From Streptosporangiaceae bacterium (lineage in GTDB: Bacteria; Actinomycetota; Actinomycetes; Streptosporangiales; Streptosporangiaceae): a DNA stretch of 8,534 nucleotides. The translations under genes were made by a program, and so were the position numbers. Below are positions 1 through 6,616 of the stretch, one piece after another. The notes under the pieces are model-generated. The model saw only the letters and a program-made list of their open reading frames with translations. It searched no databases and was not told the DNA's origin. The stretch's first letter is position 1. Each line of letters begins with the position of its first letter. The stretch lies in contig JASHQP010000606.1 in NCBI GenBank assembly GCA_030039095.1, positions 1-8,534 of the forward strand. The letters are read 5' to 3'.

Positions 1-1
1 T

Positions 2-529
2 GCCGAGGTCGTGCCGTTCGACCCACTGACCGCCGCGAAGCTTCCCGGCGGAACCGACGCGCTGGTCGCCGACGGCGGCTTCCCCGAGATCCACGCCGAA
101 GCCCTGGCCGCCAACACGTCCCTGCTCGACGACGTGCGCACCCGCGCCGCCGCGGGCATGCCGGTCGTGGCCGAGTGCGCCGGCCTGCTGTGGCTCGGCG
201 AGTCCCTGGACGGCCGCAAGCAGTGCGGCGTCCTGCCGGCCCGTGCCCGCATGACGCCGAAGCTGACCCTCGGCTACCGGGAGGCCACCTCGCTGGCCGA
301 CACCCCGCTGCTGGCACCCCGGACCAAGGTCCGCGCCCACGAGTTCCACCGCACGGTCAGCGAGCCCGCCCACGGCGAGCATCCCGCGTGGCGCCTGGCC
401 GACGGCACCGAGACGGGCTGGGCAGCCCCCGGCCTGCTCGCCTCCTATCTGCACCTGCACTGGGCCGGACTGCCCGGTGCCGCCACCCGGCTGGTCCAGG
501 CCGCCCGTGCCTTGTGTACAAATGGCTAG
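2..529 (+). CDS. cobB: Cobyrinic (hydrogenobyrinic) acid a,c-diamide synthase, C-terminal part
   Basis: This is the 3' end of a glutamine-dependent amidotransferase of cobalamin biosynthesis. The family amidates the a and c carboxylates of the corrin ring using ATP and glutamine in the cytoplasm. The visible 175 residues are the class I glutamine amidotransferase (CobB/CobQ-like) domain. It opens with AEVVPFDPL and a GGFPEIH stretch. The presumed nucleophile cysteine lies in VVAECAGLLWL (Cys codon 176-178), the segment MTPKLTLGYRE follows, and the C-terminal SYLHLHW motif holds the presumed catalytic histidine (codons 452-454 and 458-460). The frame is open to the left edge, so the ATP-binding N-terminal half and true start are outside the window; the GTG at 11 is internal. 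The gene ends in TAG at 527-529, directly followed by a second TAG. Aerobic and anaerobic versions of the enzyme cannot be told apart from this piece. It is 23 bases from the antitoxin gene. Confidence 0.92.
   Translation, partial: AEVVPFDPLTAAKLPGGTDALVADGGFPEIHAEALAANTSLLDDVRTRAAAGMPVVAECAGLLWLGESLDGRKQCGVLPARARMTPKLTLGYREATSLADTPLLAPRTKVRAHEFHRTVSEPAHGEHPAWRLADGTETGWAAPGLLASYLHLHWAGLPGAATRLVQAARALCTNG
512..521. promoter_or_regulatory. Possible operator/promoter of the antitoxin gene
   Basis: A short inverted repeat, TTGT-GT-ACAA, sits inside the last codons of the cobB-like gene, about 31 bases before the antitoxin ATG. The overlapping TACAAA could act as a -10 element, but I see no good -35. 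Antitoxins of this class usually bind small palindromes in their own promoter, and this is the only AT-richer spot upstream. The assignment is weak. Confidence 0.22.
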
Positions 530-552
530 TAGCGGTCGTGTCCGGTTCGGTC

Positions 553-816
553 ATGGACGTAGCAGTGACCGACCTGCGTGCTCACCTCAGCGAATGGCTT
601 GACCGGGCGCGAGAAGGTGACGACGTCGTGATCACCGATCGGGGCGTCCCCGTTGCCCGGCTCGTCGGGCTGACCACCACCGCGACACTGGAACGCCTGA
701 CCGCCGACGGTGTGATCGGGCGGCCTGCGACGGGCCGCCGACCTCGGGCAACCGGGCGGCCACGGCCCCGGGCGCGCAGGCCCGTGGCCGACCACGTCAG
801 CGACCAGCGGCGCTGA
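553..816 (+). CDS. Type II antitoxin, Phd/YefM (VapB-like) family
   Basis: This 87-residue protein is a likely antitoxin that binds and neutralises a PIN-domain ribonuclease and represses its own operon. Residues 1-37 match the Phd/YefM fold: MDVAVTDLRAHLSEWLDRAR, then the hallmark DVVITDRGVPVARLVG. The tail (about residues 50-87) is basic and low in complexity, rich in Arg, Pro and Gly, as expected for the disordered toxin-wrapping end. The ATG at 553 is preferred because the family normally begins a few residues before the DLR motif. An in-frame GTG at 538 would add five residues, and neither start has a clear Shine-Dalgarno sequence. The stop at 814-816 is 4 bases before the toxin start, the usual antitoxin-toxin spacing. 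The antitoxin looks intact although its toxin is destroyed. It could also be annotated simply as a prevent-host-death family protein. Confidence 0.85.
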   Translation: MDVAVTDLRAHLSEWLDRAREGDDVVITDRGVPVARLVGLTTTATLERLTADGVIGRPATGRRPRATGRPRPRARRPVADHVSDQRR

Positions 817-820
817 TCCC

Positions 821-962
821 ATGTCGCTGGTCTATTTCGACGCCAGCGCCTTCGTCAAGCTGCTGGCCGAGGAGCCGGGCAGTGATCTGGCCGCGGCGGC
901 CCGCAACCACGACCGGGGCTCAGGCCGCCGGCATCCGCGTAGCGCCAGCGCACCTTGACGCC
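821..962 (+). pseudogene. Remnant of VapC-like PIN-domain toxin, internally deleted and frameshifted
   Basis: PIN-domain toxins are metal-dependent RNases of roughly 130-140 residues with several scattered acidic active-site residues. Here an ATG at 821 starts MSLVYFDASAFVKLLAEEPG, the typical N-terminus with the first conserved Asp (residue 7). The protein then jumps to AAAARNHD, which resembles a segment from the middle of such proteins, and the frame ends at TGA 956-958 after only 45 codons. Reading one base over, from about 912, the DNA encodes GAQAAGIRVAPAHLDA, which looks like the C-terminus of the same family. The simplest reading is one or two internal deletions, with a net frameshift, that removed most of the catalytic core. 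The shifted frame stays open to TGA 996-998, overlapping the 3' end of the convergent hydrolase gene. The family assignment of the middle and end pieces rests on my memory of homologues. Confidence 0.75.
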
Positions 963-963
963 A

Positions 964-2706
964 TCAGCCCGCGTCCGGGTCGGCGTGGCCGCGGATGACC
1001 GGGAGCACCACGCACGAGGCCATCCCGCGCCGGTGATGCACCTCCTGGTTGGCGACCACGATCGTGGCGTCGGTGAAGAAGTTCTCAGCGCCGGAGTTGG
1101 TGTTCCGGTCGTACTGGGTGAACCACGAGCTGGCGACCTCGACCCTGATCCGGTGCCCGGGCAGGAACCGCACGCCGCAGGCGTCCATCGTGAACTCGAA
1201 CGGCACCGGCGTGCCCGGCTGCAGGAGGACCGGGGACTCGAACGACTCCCGGAACCGGGCGCGCAGGCAGCCCTTGCAGATCAGGTGGGCGCTGCCGTCG
1301 GGATGCACGTCGACCAGGCGGGCATGCCAGTCGGTGTCGCGGGCCGACGAAGAGGCGTACAGCCGGCAGGTCACCCAGCCGACGACGTCGAGCGGCTCGG
1401 CCAGCGGCTCGGTGGTGTAGCACAGGCAGTCATCGCCGATGGTCGCGAGCCGGTCGTCGACCGGGCCCTCGCGCAGGTTCCACAGCACCCGGGCCGGGCT
1501 GGCCGGGTCGTAGCGGTACCGGTCAGCCGGCTCGTCGCCCGGCGGCTCGGGTGACAGCGCACCGTTCCCCCGCAGGCTGCTGGCGCCGCCGCGTGAGTGG
1601 AAATAGAACGGCACATGCTCGGTACCCGGCAGCGGCCAGGTCTCCTCCGCCCACCACTGGTTCGCCCCGGTCACGAACACGTACACCGGCTTCTCGCCCT
1701 CGATACCGTTCGCCGCGCCCTTGAGGTAGCGGTCGAAAAACCGGGTCACGTAGTCGTCGAGCTCGATGACGGCATGATCGCCGAAGTCAAGGCCGGAAAG
1801 CTTGCGCTTCTTGTTCACCCAATGGGGCCACGGCCCGATGATCAGCTTCTGGTGCGCCGCTGCCGGGCTGGCCTGCATCGCCTGGAAGTTGTCCGGCCCG
1901 CCGGGGAAGTTCATGTCCCACCAGCCGGTGATGTTGAGCGCGGCGACATCCATCAGCGCGTGGTTGTCGTAGGCGCCCTGCCGCCAGAAATCGTCATAGG
2001 CCGGGTGCTGCATCATGTCGTCCCACCAGGCGCAGCTCATCCCGGCCCGGTCCGGCAGCGATGACAGCGGCAGCGCGTCGTAGTAGTCCTGCTGCTCGGC
2101 GAACAGCGGTGTGACGAAGTCGGGTACCTGCCATGACCGCAGGCCCATGCCGAGCGCCCACTCCGCCATCGGCAGCAGGAAGCAGCCGCCGAAGATGGGC
2201 TCGTTGCGCCACAAGGTGCTCGGCGGCGAGACGAACGGCACGATCGCCTTCAGGTGCGGCGGCCGCCGCGAGGCGGCGTACCACTGGGTCTGGCCGACGT
2301 ACGAGCCGCCGGTCATCCCGACGTTCCCGTCGCACCAGTTCTGCGCGGCGATCCACTCGACGGTGTCATAGCCGTCGGCGGCGTCGTCGAAGTACGGCCG
2401 GAACACGCCGTCGGAATTGAACCGCCCGCGGCAGTCGCCGAAAGCGATGATGTAACCGCGCTGAGCGAGTTTCTCGTAGACGTCCGACCGGGTCAGCACC
2501 TTGTCGTAGGGCGTGCGCAGCAGCACGACCGGCAGCGGTCCGGGCAGCTCGGGGCGCAGCAGGTCGACCGCGAGCTCGACCCCGTCACGCATCGGCACCC
2601 GCAGGTTGTGCGTGATCCTGGTGGTGCCGGTCAGCCGCGGCGACACCGGGCCGCGCGGCGGCTCGCCGGATGCGGCCCGCTCGGCCGGCTGGTCGGCGAG
2701 GCTCAC
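964..2706 (-). CDS. CocE/NonD family alpha/beta hydrolase (X-Pro dipeptidyl-peptidase S15-like)
   Basis: This 580-residue serine hydrolase belongs to the family of cocaine esterase CocE and X-prolyl dipeptidyl peptidases, which cleave esters or amides. Residues 31-65 give the entry strand (VPMRDGVELAVDLLRP). RTPYDK (64-69) includes a Tyr in the position that helps form the oxyanion hole in CocE. GGSYVGQ (133-139) places the nucleophile at Ser135. ITGWWD (259-264) places the acid at Asp264, and GPWPHW (291-296) the base at His295. The triad spacing agrees with CocE. Residues from about 360 form the C-terminal jelly-roll domain, with the characteristic RFLPGHRIRVEVASSWF near 513-529. No signal peptide or membrane segment is evident, so it is probably cytoplasmic. 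The GTG start is two codons after an in-frame stop, so it cannot start much earlier, and it has no convincing ribosome-binding site. It lies 122 bases downstream of the two ligase genes on the same strand and may be co-expressed. The substrate is unknown. Confidence 0.9.
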   Translation of the reverse strand: MSLADQPAERAASGEPPRGPVSPRLTGTTRITHNLRVPMRDGVELAVDLLRPELPGPLPVVLLRTPYDKVLTRSDVYEKLAQRGYIIAFGDCRGRFNSDGVFRPYFDDAADGYDTVEWIAAQNWCDGNVGMTGGSYVGQTQWYAASRRPPHLKAIVPFVSPPSTLWRNEPIFGGCFLLPMAEWALGMGLRSWQVPDFVTPLFAEQQDYYDALPLSSLPDRAGMSCAWWDDMMQHPAYDDFWRQGAYDNHALMDVAALNITGWWDMNFPGGPDNFQAMQASPAAAHQKLIIGPWPHWVNKKRKLSGLDFGDHAVIELDDYVTRFFDRYLKGAANGIEGEKPVYVFVTGANQWWAEETWPLPGTEHVPFYFHSRGGASSLRGNGALSPEPPGDEPADRYRYDPASPARVLWNLREGPVDDRLATIGDDCLCYTTEPLAEPLDVVGWVTCRLYASSSARDTDWHARLVDVHPDGSAHLICKGCLRARFRESFESPVLLQPGTPVPFEFTMDACGVRFLPGHRIRVEVASSWFTQYDRNTNSGAENFFTDATIVVANQEVHHRRGMASCVVLPVIRGHADPDAG

Positions 2707-2828
2707 GTGCGATCAGCGGTCACGGCCGCCCCTTCCCCGGGAAATGTCGCGGCTTGCTCCATCAGGAGAATCTATCTAGATGCCCATGGAGGGACTGCGG
2801 CCGGCGGTGTTTGCTGGAACGTGGCCGC
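2707..2828. other. 122-base spacer between adenylate-forming protein and hydrolase genes
   Basis: No gene is supported here. The spacer holds a TTCCCCGGGAA near-palindrome (about 2733-2743) and an AT-richer patch with ATCTAGAT (about 2772-2779). The minus strand there reads TAGATA/TAGATT, which could be a -10 for the hydrolase gene, but I see no matching -35. No stem-loop with a T-run was found, so readthrough from the ligase genes into the hydrolase gene remains possible. Confidence 0.3.
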
Positions 2829-4262
2829 CTACGGTCGCGGTGTGATGTCCTCGAGTGCTTGCACGGGAATGACGCGCTTGGGGATCTTGTAGGCGGCAAG
2901 GCGCTGCCTGAGCACCTCACGGATCTCCTGCTCGAGTTGTCCGGGGGCGTCAGGGGCAGCGACTACGTATGCCGTTACCGCCTGTCCCCAGACAGCGTCG
3001 TCCTCGCCGCGCACCAGTGCCGCCCGGACATAGGGCAGGGCGGTGATCGCATCCTGGACTTCCTTTGGGTAGACATGGTAGGAGCCGGTGTTGATCATTC
3101 CGTCGAGGCGCGGGCCGAGGTAGAGGTATCCGTCGCCGTCGAGCCTGGCCAGGTCGCCGAGGCCGCACCAGCCGTCGGGGTCGGCCCAGTCGGCGGCGAC
3201 CATGCCGTTGCGTACGCATAGCTCGCCCCAGGGAGCATGATGACCAGGGGTGGGGCGGATCCGCAGGCCTGTCTGGGGAACCGGGCGTCCGCAACTGCCG
3301 GCGTGCGGGGAATGCCCCGCTGCGAGTTCAGCGTGGTCGGTGGTGCTCAGGATAGCCAGTGGCCAGCCGCCTTCGAACCGGCCGTAGACCTGCACGAGCA
3401 CGGGTCCGAGGATGTTGATGGCCCGGGTGAGGTCGTCCGGGGCGATCGGAGCGCCGCCGTAGAGGATCCGCCGCAGCCCGCCCGCCTGCGGCAGGCCAGC
3501 GCTGGTGACGGCATCGGCGAGGCGGGTCACCATCCCGGGCACCATGAAGGTCGCGGTCGCCCGGTGGCGGATGGCTGCTTCGAGTACCGCGGCGGCGTCG
3601 AAGCGAGGCAGGATGATCTGCGACAGGCCCATGTGGATGAACGGGAAGGTGCCAAGCATTCCGGTGCCGTGCATGATCTGCTGGGCAGTCAGGAAGCGCT
3701 CGCTGCCGTCGAAGCCCTCTCCGTAGTGGCCTCCCCGGTAAAGCTCGGCGTTGACCGACATGCAGGCAGCCCAGTTCGCATAGGAGATGGGCACGGCCAG
3801 AAATCGGCCTTCGGCGGCCATCCTCGGGTAGAGCAGGTGGATTGTGCCGGGCGATACCTCGCGGGCTTCCAGTGTTCCGGTGACCGACAGAGGGCTGTCG
3901 TCGTCGTGGACCAGCGCGCCGGCCGGAGCGGCGGCGGCATGGGCCGCGTCGACGATGACACCGGCCACGCCGGCTGCGGTGAACACGGCTGCCGCCTCGG
4001 CGGGCGGAGCACCCGGGTCGACCGGGACCCTGGTAGCACCGATCCATTCCGTGGCCAGGTGAGCCTGGATCGCCGCGGCCGAGTTCCATGACCACAAGCC
4101 GACACGCTGGCCGGCCAGGCCGTGCTCGTGCAGGGCCAGCGCCAGCCCGGTGGTCCTGGCCTCGACCTCCCGGCCTGTGGCCTCGTGCCCGTCTGGCCGG
4201 ATCAGCAGGACCCGGTCGCCAGCGGCCGCGACTGCCTGCCGGGATGCCTGCCCGGCGATCAT
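2829..4262 (-). CDS. Degenerate class I adenylate-forming (ANL superfamily) protein, probable pseudoenzyme
   Basis: This 477-residue protein has the overall fold of an acyl-CoA/aryl ligase but has lost key catalytic motifs. The N-terminal part is typical (GQRVGLWSWNSAA, 51-63). The phosphate-binding loop A3, normally like TSGTTGxPK after LLY, is replaced by PRMAAE then GRFLAVPIS (146-160): the flanks LLY and GR--AVPIS are kept, but the Ser/Thr/Gly run is gone and the loop Lys is Leu155. A5 is VYGRFEGG (292-299), keeping Glu297. A7/A8 are better preserved: GLGDLARLDGDGYLYLG (Asp370), Arg385 and a YPKEVQDAI segment. The protein ends at EDITPRP, just where the A10 catalytic Lys should follow. 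Its ATG overlaps the stop of the upstream ligase gene (ATGA, 4259-4262), so translation is probably coupled. It may form a complex with, or regulate, the intact ligase, or use unusual chemistry; that is inference. A stretch near the stop could also be a frameshifted A10. Confidence 0.83.
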   Translation of the reverse strand: MIAGQASRQAVAAAGDRVLLIRPDGHEATGREVEARTTGLALALHEHGLAGQRVGLWSWNSAAAIQAHLATEWIGATRVPVDPGAPPAEAAAVFTAAGVAGVIVDAAHAAAAPAGALVHDDDSPLSVTGTLEAREVSPGTIHLLYPRMAAEGRFLAVPISYANWAACMSVNAELYRGGHYGEGFDGSERFLTAQQIMHGTGMLGTFPFIHMGLSQIILPRFDAAAVLEAAIRHRATATFMVPGMVTRLADAVTSAGLPQAGGLRRILYGGAPIAPDDLTRAINILGPVLVQVYGRFEGGWPLAILSTTDHAELAAGHSPHAGSCGRPVPQTGLRIRPTPGHHAPWGELCVRNGMVAADWADPDGWCGLGDLARLDGDGYLYLGPRLDGMINTGSYHVYPKEVQDAITALPYVRAALVRGEDDAVWGQAVTAYVVAAPDAPGQLEQEIREVLRQRLAAYKIPKRVIPVQALEDITPRP

Positions 4263-5833
4263 CCGTCTTCCGCTGTCAGCTGCTCCCGCAGGGCCGAGCG
4301 CTGGACCTTAGCGCCGCCGAGGACGGTGGGGAGCTCGCCGACGAAGACTGCCCGCACCGGGCGCTCGTGCTCAGGAAGCAGGGTTGCGGCCAGCAAGATC
4401 TCCTCGGCGAGCTGGTCGGATGGCGTGACGCCTTCCTTGAGCTGTACACCGGCGACGACCTGCTGACGGCCGGGTTCGCCAAGGCCGACGACTCCGCACA
4501 AGAAAACCGAGCCATGGCCGAGGATCGCTTCTTCCACTAGGTGCGGGTATACGGTGCCGCGCGCGGTGGTGATTCGGTCGCCGGCCCGGTCGGAGTAGTA
4601 CAGGAAGCCGTCTTCATCAAGAAGCCCCACGTCGTAGGGGCGGAACCAGTCGCCGGGGAAGAACGACCGGGCATTCCGCTCCGGCTCAGCCCAGTACTCG
4701 CCCAGCGACATCGCGCTGCGCACGACGATCTCGCCAACCTGCCCCGGGCCCAGCCGTGTGCCCTGCTCGTCGACCACGGCTATCTCGAGGAACGGGGATC
4801 CGGACCGGCCCACGCTCTTGATTCGCTCCCGGCGTTCCTCGACTTCGTGCGGCAGCAGGCGGGTGGTGATGGCTCCCTGCTCGGTGGAACCGAACCCATG
4901 CGCCCAGATGGGACCCAGCAGCCGGGTGGTCCGATCGAGCTGGTCGGGGTTGCCGAAGAACACCACCATCCGGCGGAGGTGGTGAGCAAAACCGCCCCGC
5001 GCCTCCACCTCGTCGAGCACCGGCGTCAGCAGCGGTCCGGGCGTGAACACGCCGGTGACCTGCTCGCTGGCGATGGTGTCGAGCAGCACGCCGGGGTGGA
5101 AGACCTCATCATCCAGCAGCAGGCTGCGCGCGCCCCGCACGTAGTACGGGTACAGCGTCTGAAAACCGCTGGCCCACTGGATCGGATGGAAGTGAAGGTT
5201 GACATCGTCCGGCCCGACCGGCGGGACGCCCGGGCCGAAGGTATCGAAGTGGTGCAGGTTGTGGTCGATGACCGCCTGCCAGGACCGGTAGGTCTTCACC
5301 CACGCCTTGGGGTGGCCGGTGGTGCCGGAGGTGAGCTGCAGGAAGCAGGGCGCATCTTCGTCGACGTCAAGGTACGGGTCCTCGGCGCTGCCGCCCGACT
5401 CCAGTTGTGTGAACGGCGTCGCCCAGTCCGGGCAGTCGGCCCCGATGCCCACGAAATGGCGGACGGTCTTCAGCTCGTCCTTGTAGCGCTCAACATCCGA
5501 GCTGAAGCGGGTGTCGAAGACCAACGCGGAGGCTTCCACGTGGTTCAGTGACCAAACGTGGTCATCCATCGAGAAGTGGCTGTGCAGCACCACTCTGACC
5601 AGGTTGTGCTTCTCGCAGGCGAACCAGGCCTGGACAACCTCCGGAGTGTTGTATGCGAGCACGCCAACCCGGTCCCCGCGCGCCACCCCGAGATCGGCCA
5701 GGGCCGAGCCGACCCGGTTCGACGTCTCGTTGAGCTCGGTGAAAGTCAGGTTCCTCGACGCGGCCGTGAGCGCCACCCGGGATCCGAAATTTTGCGCTGC
5801 TGCGCGAACCAGGAAACCTGCCTCGACCTGCAT
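4259..5833 (-). CDS. AMP-dependent acyl/aryl-CoA ligase family protein (ANL superfamily)
   Basis: This 524-residue enzyme is predicted to activate a carboxylic acid with ATP to an acyl-adenylate, most likely passing it to CoA in the cytoplasm. All core motifs are visible: A3 LTSGTTGHPKA (167-177), an aromatic/His-rich A4 region HFHPIQWASG (214-223), A5 GFGSTEQG (313-320), A7 PYDVGLLDEDGFLYYSD (Asp401), A8 around Arg416-Gly426 ending in TVYP, and A10 VLGGAKVQR with the catalytic Lys509 near the C-terminus. Length is normal for the family. The ATG at 5833 is well supported by AGGAG seven bases upstream on the minus strand (5841-5845). It is first in the operon, overlaps the next gene by ATGA, and is divergent from a TetR gene whose likely operator lies just before it. 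The acid substrate cannot be read from the sequence; fatty, aromatic or carnitine-like acids are all possible. No carrier-protein domain is attached. Confidence 0.92.
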   Translation of the reverse strand: MQVEAGFLVRAAAQNFGSRVALTAASRNLTFTELNETSNRVGSALADLGVARGDRVGVLAYNTPEVVQAWFACEKHNLVRVVLHSHFSMDDHVWSLNHVEASALVFDTRFSSDVERYKDELKTVRHFVGIGADCPDWATPFTQLESGGSAEDPYLDVDEDAPCFLQLTSGTTGHPKAWVKTYRSWQAVIDHNLHHFDTFGPGVPPVGPDDVNLHFHPIQWASGFQTLYPYYVRGARSLLLDDEVFHPGVLLDTIASEQVTGVFTPGPLLTPVLDEVEARGGFAHHLRRMVVFFGNPDQLDRTTRLLGPIWAHGFGSTEQGAITTRLLPHEVEERRERIKSVGRSGSPFLEIAVVDEQGTRLGPGQVGEIVVRSAMSLGEYWAEPERNARSFFPGDWFRPYDVGLLDEDGFLYYSDRAGDRITTARGTVYPHLVEEAILGHGSVFLCGVVGLGEPGRQQVVAGVQLKEGVTPSDQLAEEILLAATLLPEHERPVRAVFVGELPTVLGGAKVQRSALREQLTAEDG

Positions 5834-5849
5834 AACCGGACTCCTAGGT

Positions 5850-5867
5850 ATACTGACCAGTTAGTAT
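5850..5867. promoter_or_regulatory. 18-bp TetR-type operator between divergent genes
   Basis: The sequence ATACTGACCAGTTAGTAT is an imperfect inverted repeat of the form ATACTnACnnGTnAGTAT, with 7 of 9 positions in each half-site symmetric. Its length and central spacing suit a TetR-family dimer. It sits right after the predicted start point of the ligase promoter and overlaps the predicted -35 of the TetR gene, so a bound dimer could repress both directions. The symmetry is seen directly; the identity of the binding protein is inferred from position. Confidence 0.78.
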
Positions 5868-5880
5868 GTACGTTTAGAAT
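5853..5880 (+). promoter_or_regulatory. Predicted promoter of the TetR gene
   Basis: A -35-like CTGACC (5853-5858) and a -10-like TAGAAT (5875-5880, 5 of 6 consensus bases) are separated by 16 bases. Transcription would start near 5887, about 45 bases before the regulator's GTG. The -35 lies inside the inverted repeat, which predicts autorepression. The -35 is only moderately close to consensus. Confidence 0.5.
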
Positions 5881-5906
5881 AGCAAGGCTGTCGCCGCCGC
5901 TGTCAA
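5876..5906 (-). promoter_or_regulatory. Predicted promoter of the ligase operon
   Basis: On the minus strand, a perfect TTGACA (plus-strand TGTCAA, 5901-5906) is followed after 19 bases by TATTCT (plus-strand AGAATA, 5876-5881; 4 of 6 consensus). The 19-base spacing is long but tolerated in actinobacterial housekeeping promoters. The start point would fall near 5869, with the inverted repeat at about +2 to +19. The -10 elements of the two divergent promoters use nearly the same bases, so the two directions may also compete. Confidence 0.5.
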
Positions 5907-5931
5907 CGGGGCGTCGGCCGTGGAGGTCTCC

Positions 5932-6531
5932 GTGCGTGGTAATCCCTACGAAGACAGGGAACACCAGACCAGTACGAACACCCGGATCCTGAACGCCGCG
6001 GCCAGGCTCTTCTACCGGAAGGGGATCCGGGCCGTCAGCGTCGACGAGGTGGCGGCGGAGGCATCCGTCGCCAAGGTCACCGTCTACAAGCACTACCGTG
6101 CCAAAGACGAGCTGATCGCTGCCTGCCTGCACGCACTCGATGAGCGCTTCTTCTCCTGGTTTGTCCACGAGGTCGAGACCAGCACAGATGATCCCCGTGC
6201 CCGCCTGCTGGCCGTATTCGACGTCCTTGACCTGTGGTTCCGGCGGCGCGACTTCCGCGGCTGCGCCTTCATCAACGCCACCGTCGAGCTAGCCAGCCCC
6301 CGCCACCCGGCCAAAGAGGCGGTGATAGCGCACAAAACCCGCTGCCGCCGGTACTTCCGTGCCTTGGCCGAAGCAGCCGGATCGCAAGACCCTGATCTCA
6401 TCTCTGACCAGTGGATGCTGCTCACCGAGGGCGCAACCATAACCGCGCTCGTCGAAGGAGACCTGACCGCCGCGCGCAGGGCGCGCGCCGGAGCGGGCGC
6501 CATCCTCCAAGGACTTCAAGCCGCAGCCTGA
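5932..6531 (+). CDS. TetR/AcrR family transcriptional regulator
   Basis: This 199-residue one-component repressor is predicted to bind DNA as a dimer and release it on binding a small ligand. The N-terminal helix-turn-helix domain is clear: RILNAAARLFYRKGI (18-32), then VSVDEVAAEASVAKVTVYKHY (35-55) with the recognition helix at about 45-55. The C-terminal half (GCAFINATVELASPRHPA and HKTRCRRYF) is the ligand and dimerisation region, of a type common in actinobacterial TetR proteins. The GTG at 5932 is chosen over the in-frame GTG at 5920 because GGAGG (5922-5926) lies five bases upstream of it and would be part of the coding sequence in the longer version. It is divergent from the ligase operon and shares an intergenic region with an inverted repeat, so it most likely represses both that operon and itself. 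A CoA ester or the acid substrate is a reasonable ligand guess, without direct evidence. Confidence 0.93.
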   Translation: MRGNPYEDREHQTSTNTRILNAAARLFYRKGIRAVSVDEVAAEASVAKVTVYKHYRAKDELIAACLHALDERFFSWFVHEVETSTDDPRARLLAVFDVLDLWFRRRDFRGCAFINATVELASPRHPAKEAVIAHKTRCRRYFRALAEAAGSQDPDLISDQWMLLTEGATITALVEGDLTAARRARAGAGAILQGLQAAA

Positions 6532-6616
6532 AATACGTCAGCCCACGGCCGACCTTCCCCCGCAGGTAGCCACACTGGCCTGCCCGGTTCCCACAGCAGA
6601 CCGCAGCCAATAACGC
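6532..6616. terminator. Convergent spacer with weak possible terminator stem-loop
   Basis: This 85-base gap separates the ends of the TetR gene and the amidase gene, which run towards each other. At 6562-6583 it can fold as GCAG, a 3-base bulge, GCCA, loop CAC, TGGC, CTGC. That is eight pairs, but no T-run follows on either strand. It may serve as a bidirectional terminator. No gene is supported here. Confidence 0.25.

Noticed and set aside
2733..2743. TTCCCCGGGAA palindrome as an operator or terminator
   Set aside because: It is short, imperfect and of low complexity, with no T-run and no nearby regulator. Such sequences are common by chance in this composition.
3800..3845. Compensating frameshifts as the cause of the lost A3 loop in the degenerate ligase
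   Set aside because: A neighbouring frame reads STRGWPPKA, faintly like an A3 motif. However, the main frame aligns residue by residue on both sides (LLY, then GR--AVPIS) with GGC CGA and GCC GTG preserved around two changed codons, so substitution plus one extra residue explains it better.
3237..4091. 284-codon plus-strand frame opposite the degenerate ligase
   Set aside because: Despite the odd motifs of the gene beneath it, this frame has no domain features. The minus-strand protein still matches the adenylate-forming fold along its whole length.
4541..5551. 336-codon plus-strand frame opposite the ligase gene
   Set aside because: It is antisense to conserved ligase motifs, has no family resemblance and shows the composition expected of a GC-rich shadow frame.
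5920..5931. Upstream GTG as start of the TetR gene
   Set aside because: Using it would put the best Shine-Dalgarno sequence (GGAGG, 5922-5926) inside the gene. The GTG at 5932 has ideal spacing and leaves the DNA-binding domain complete.
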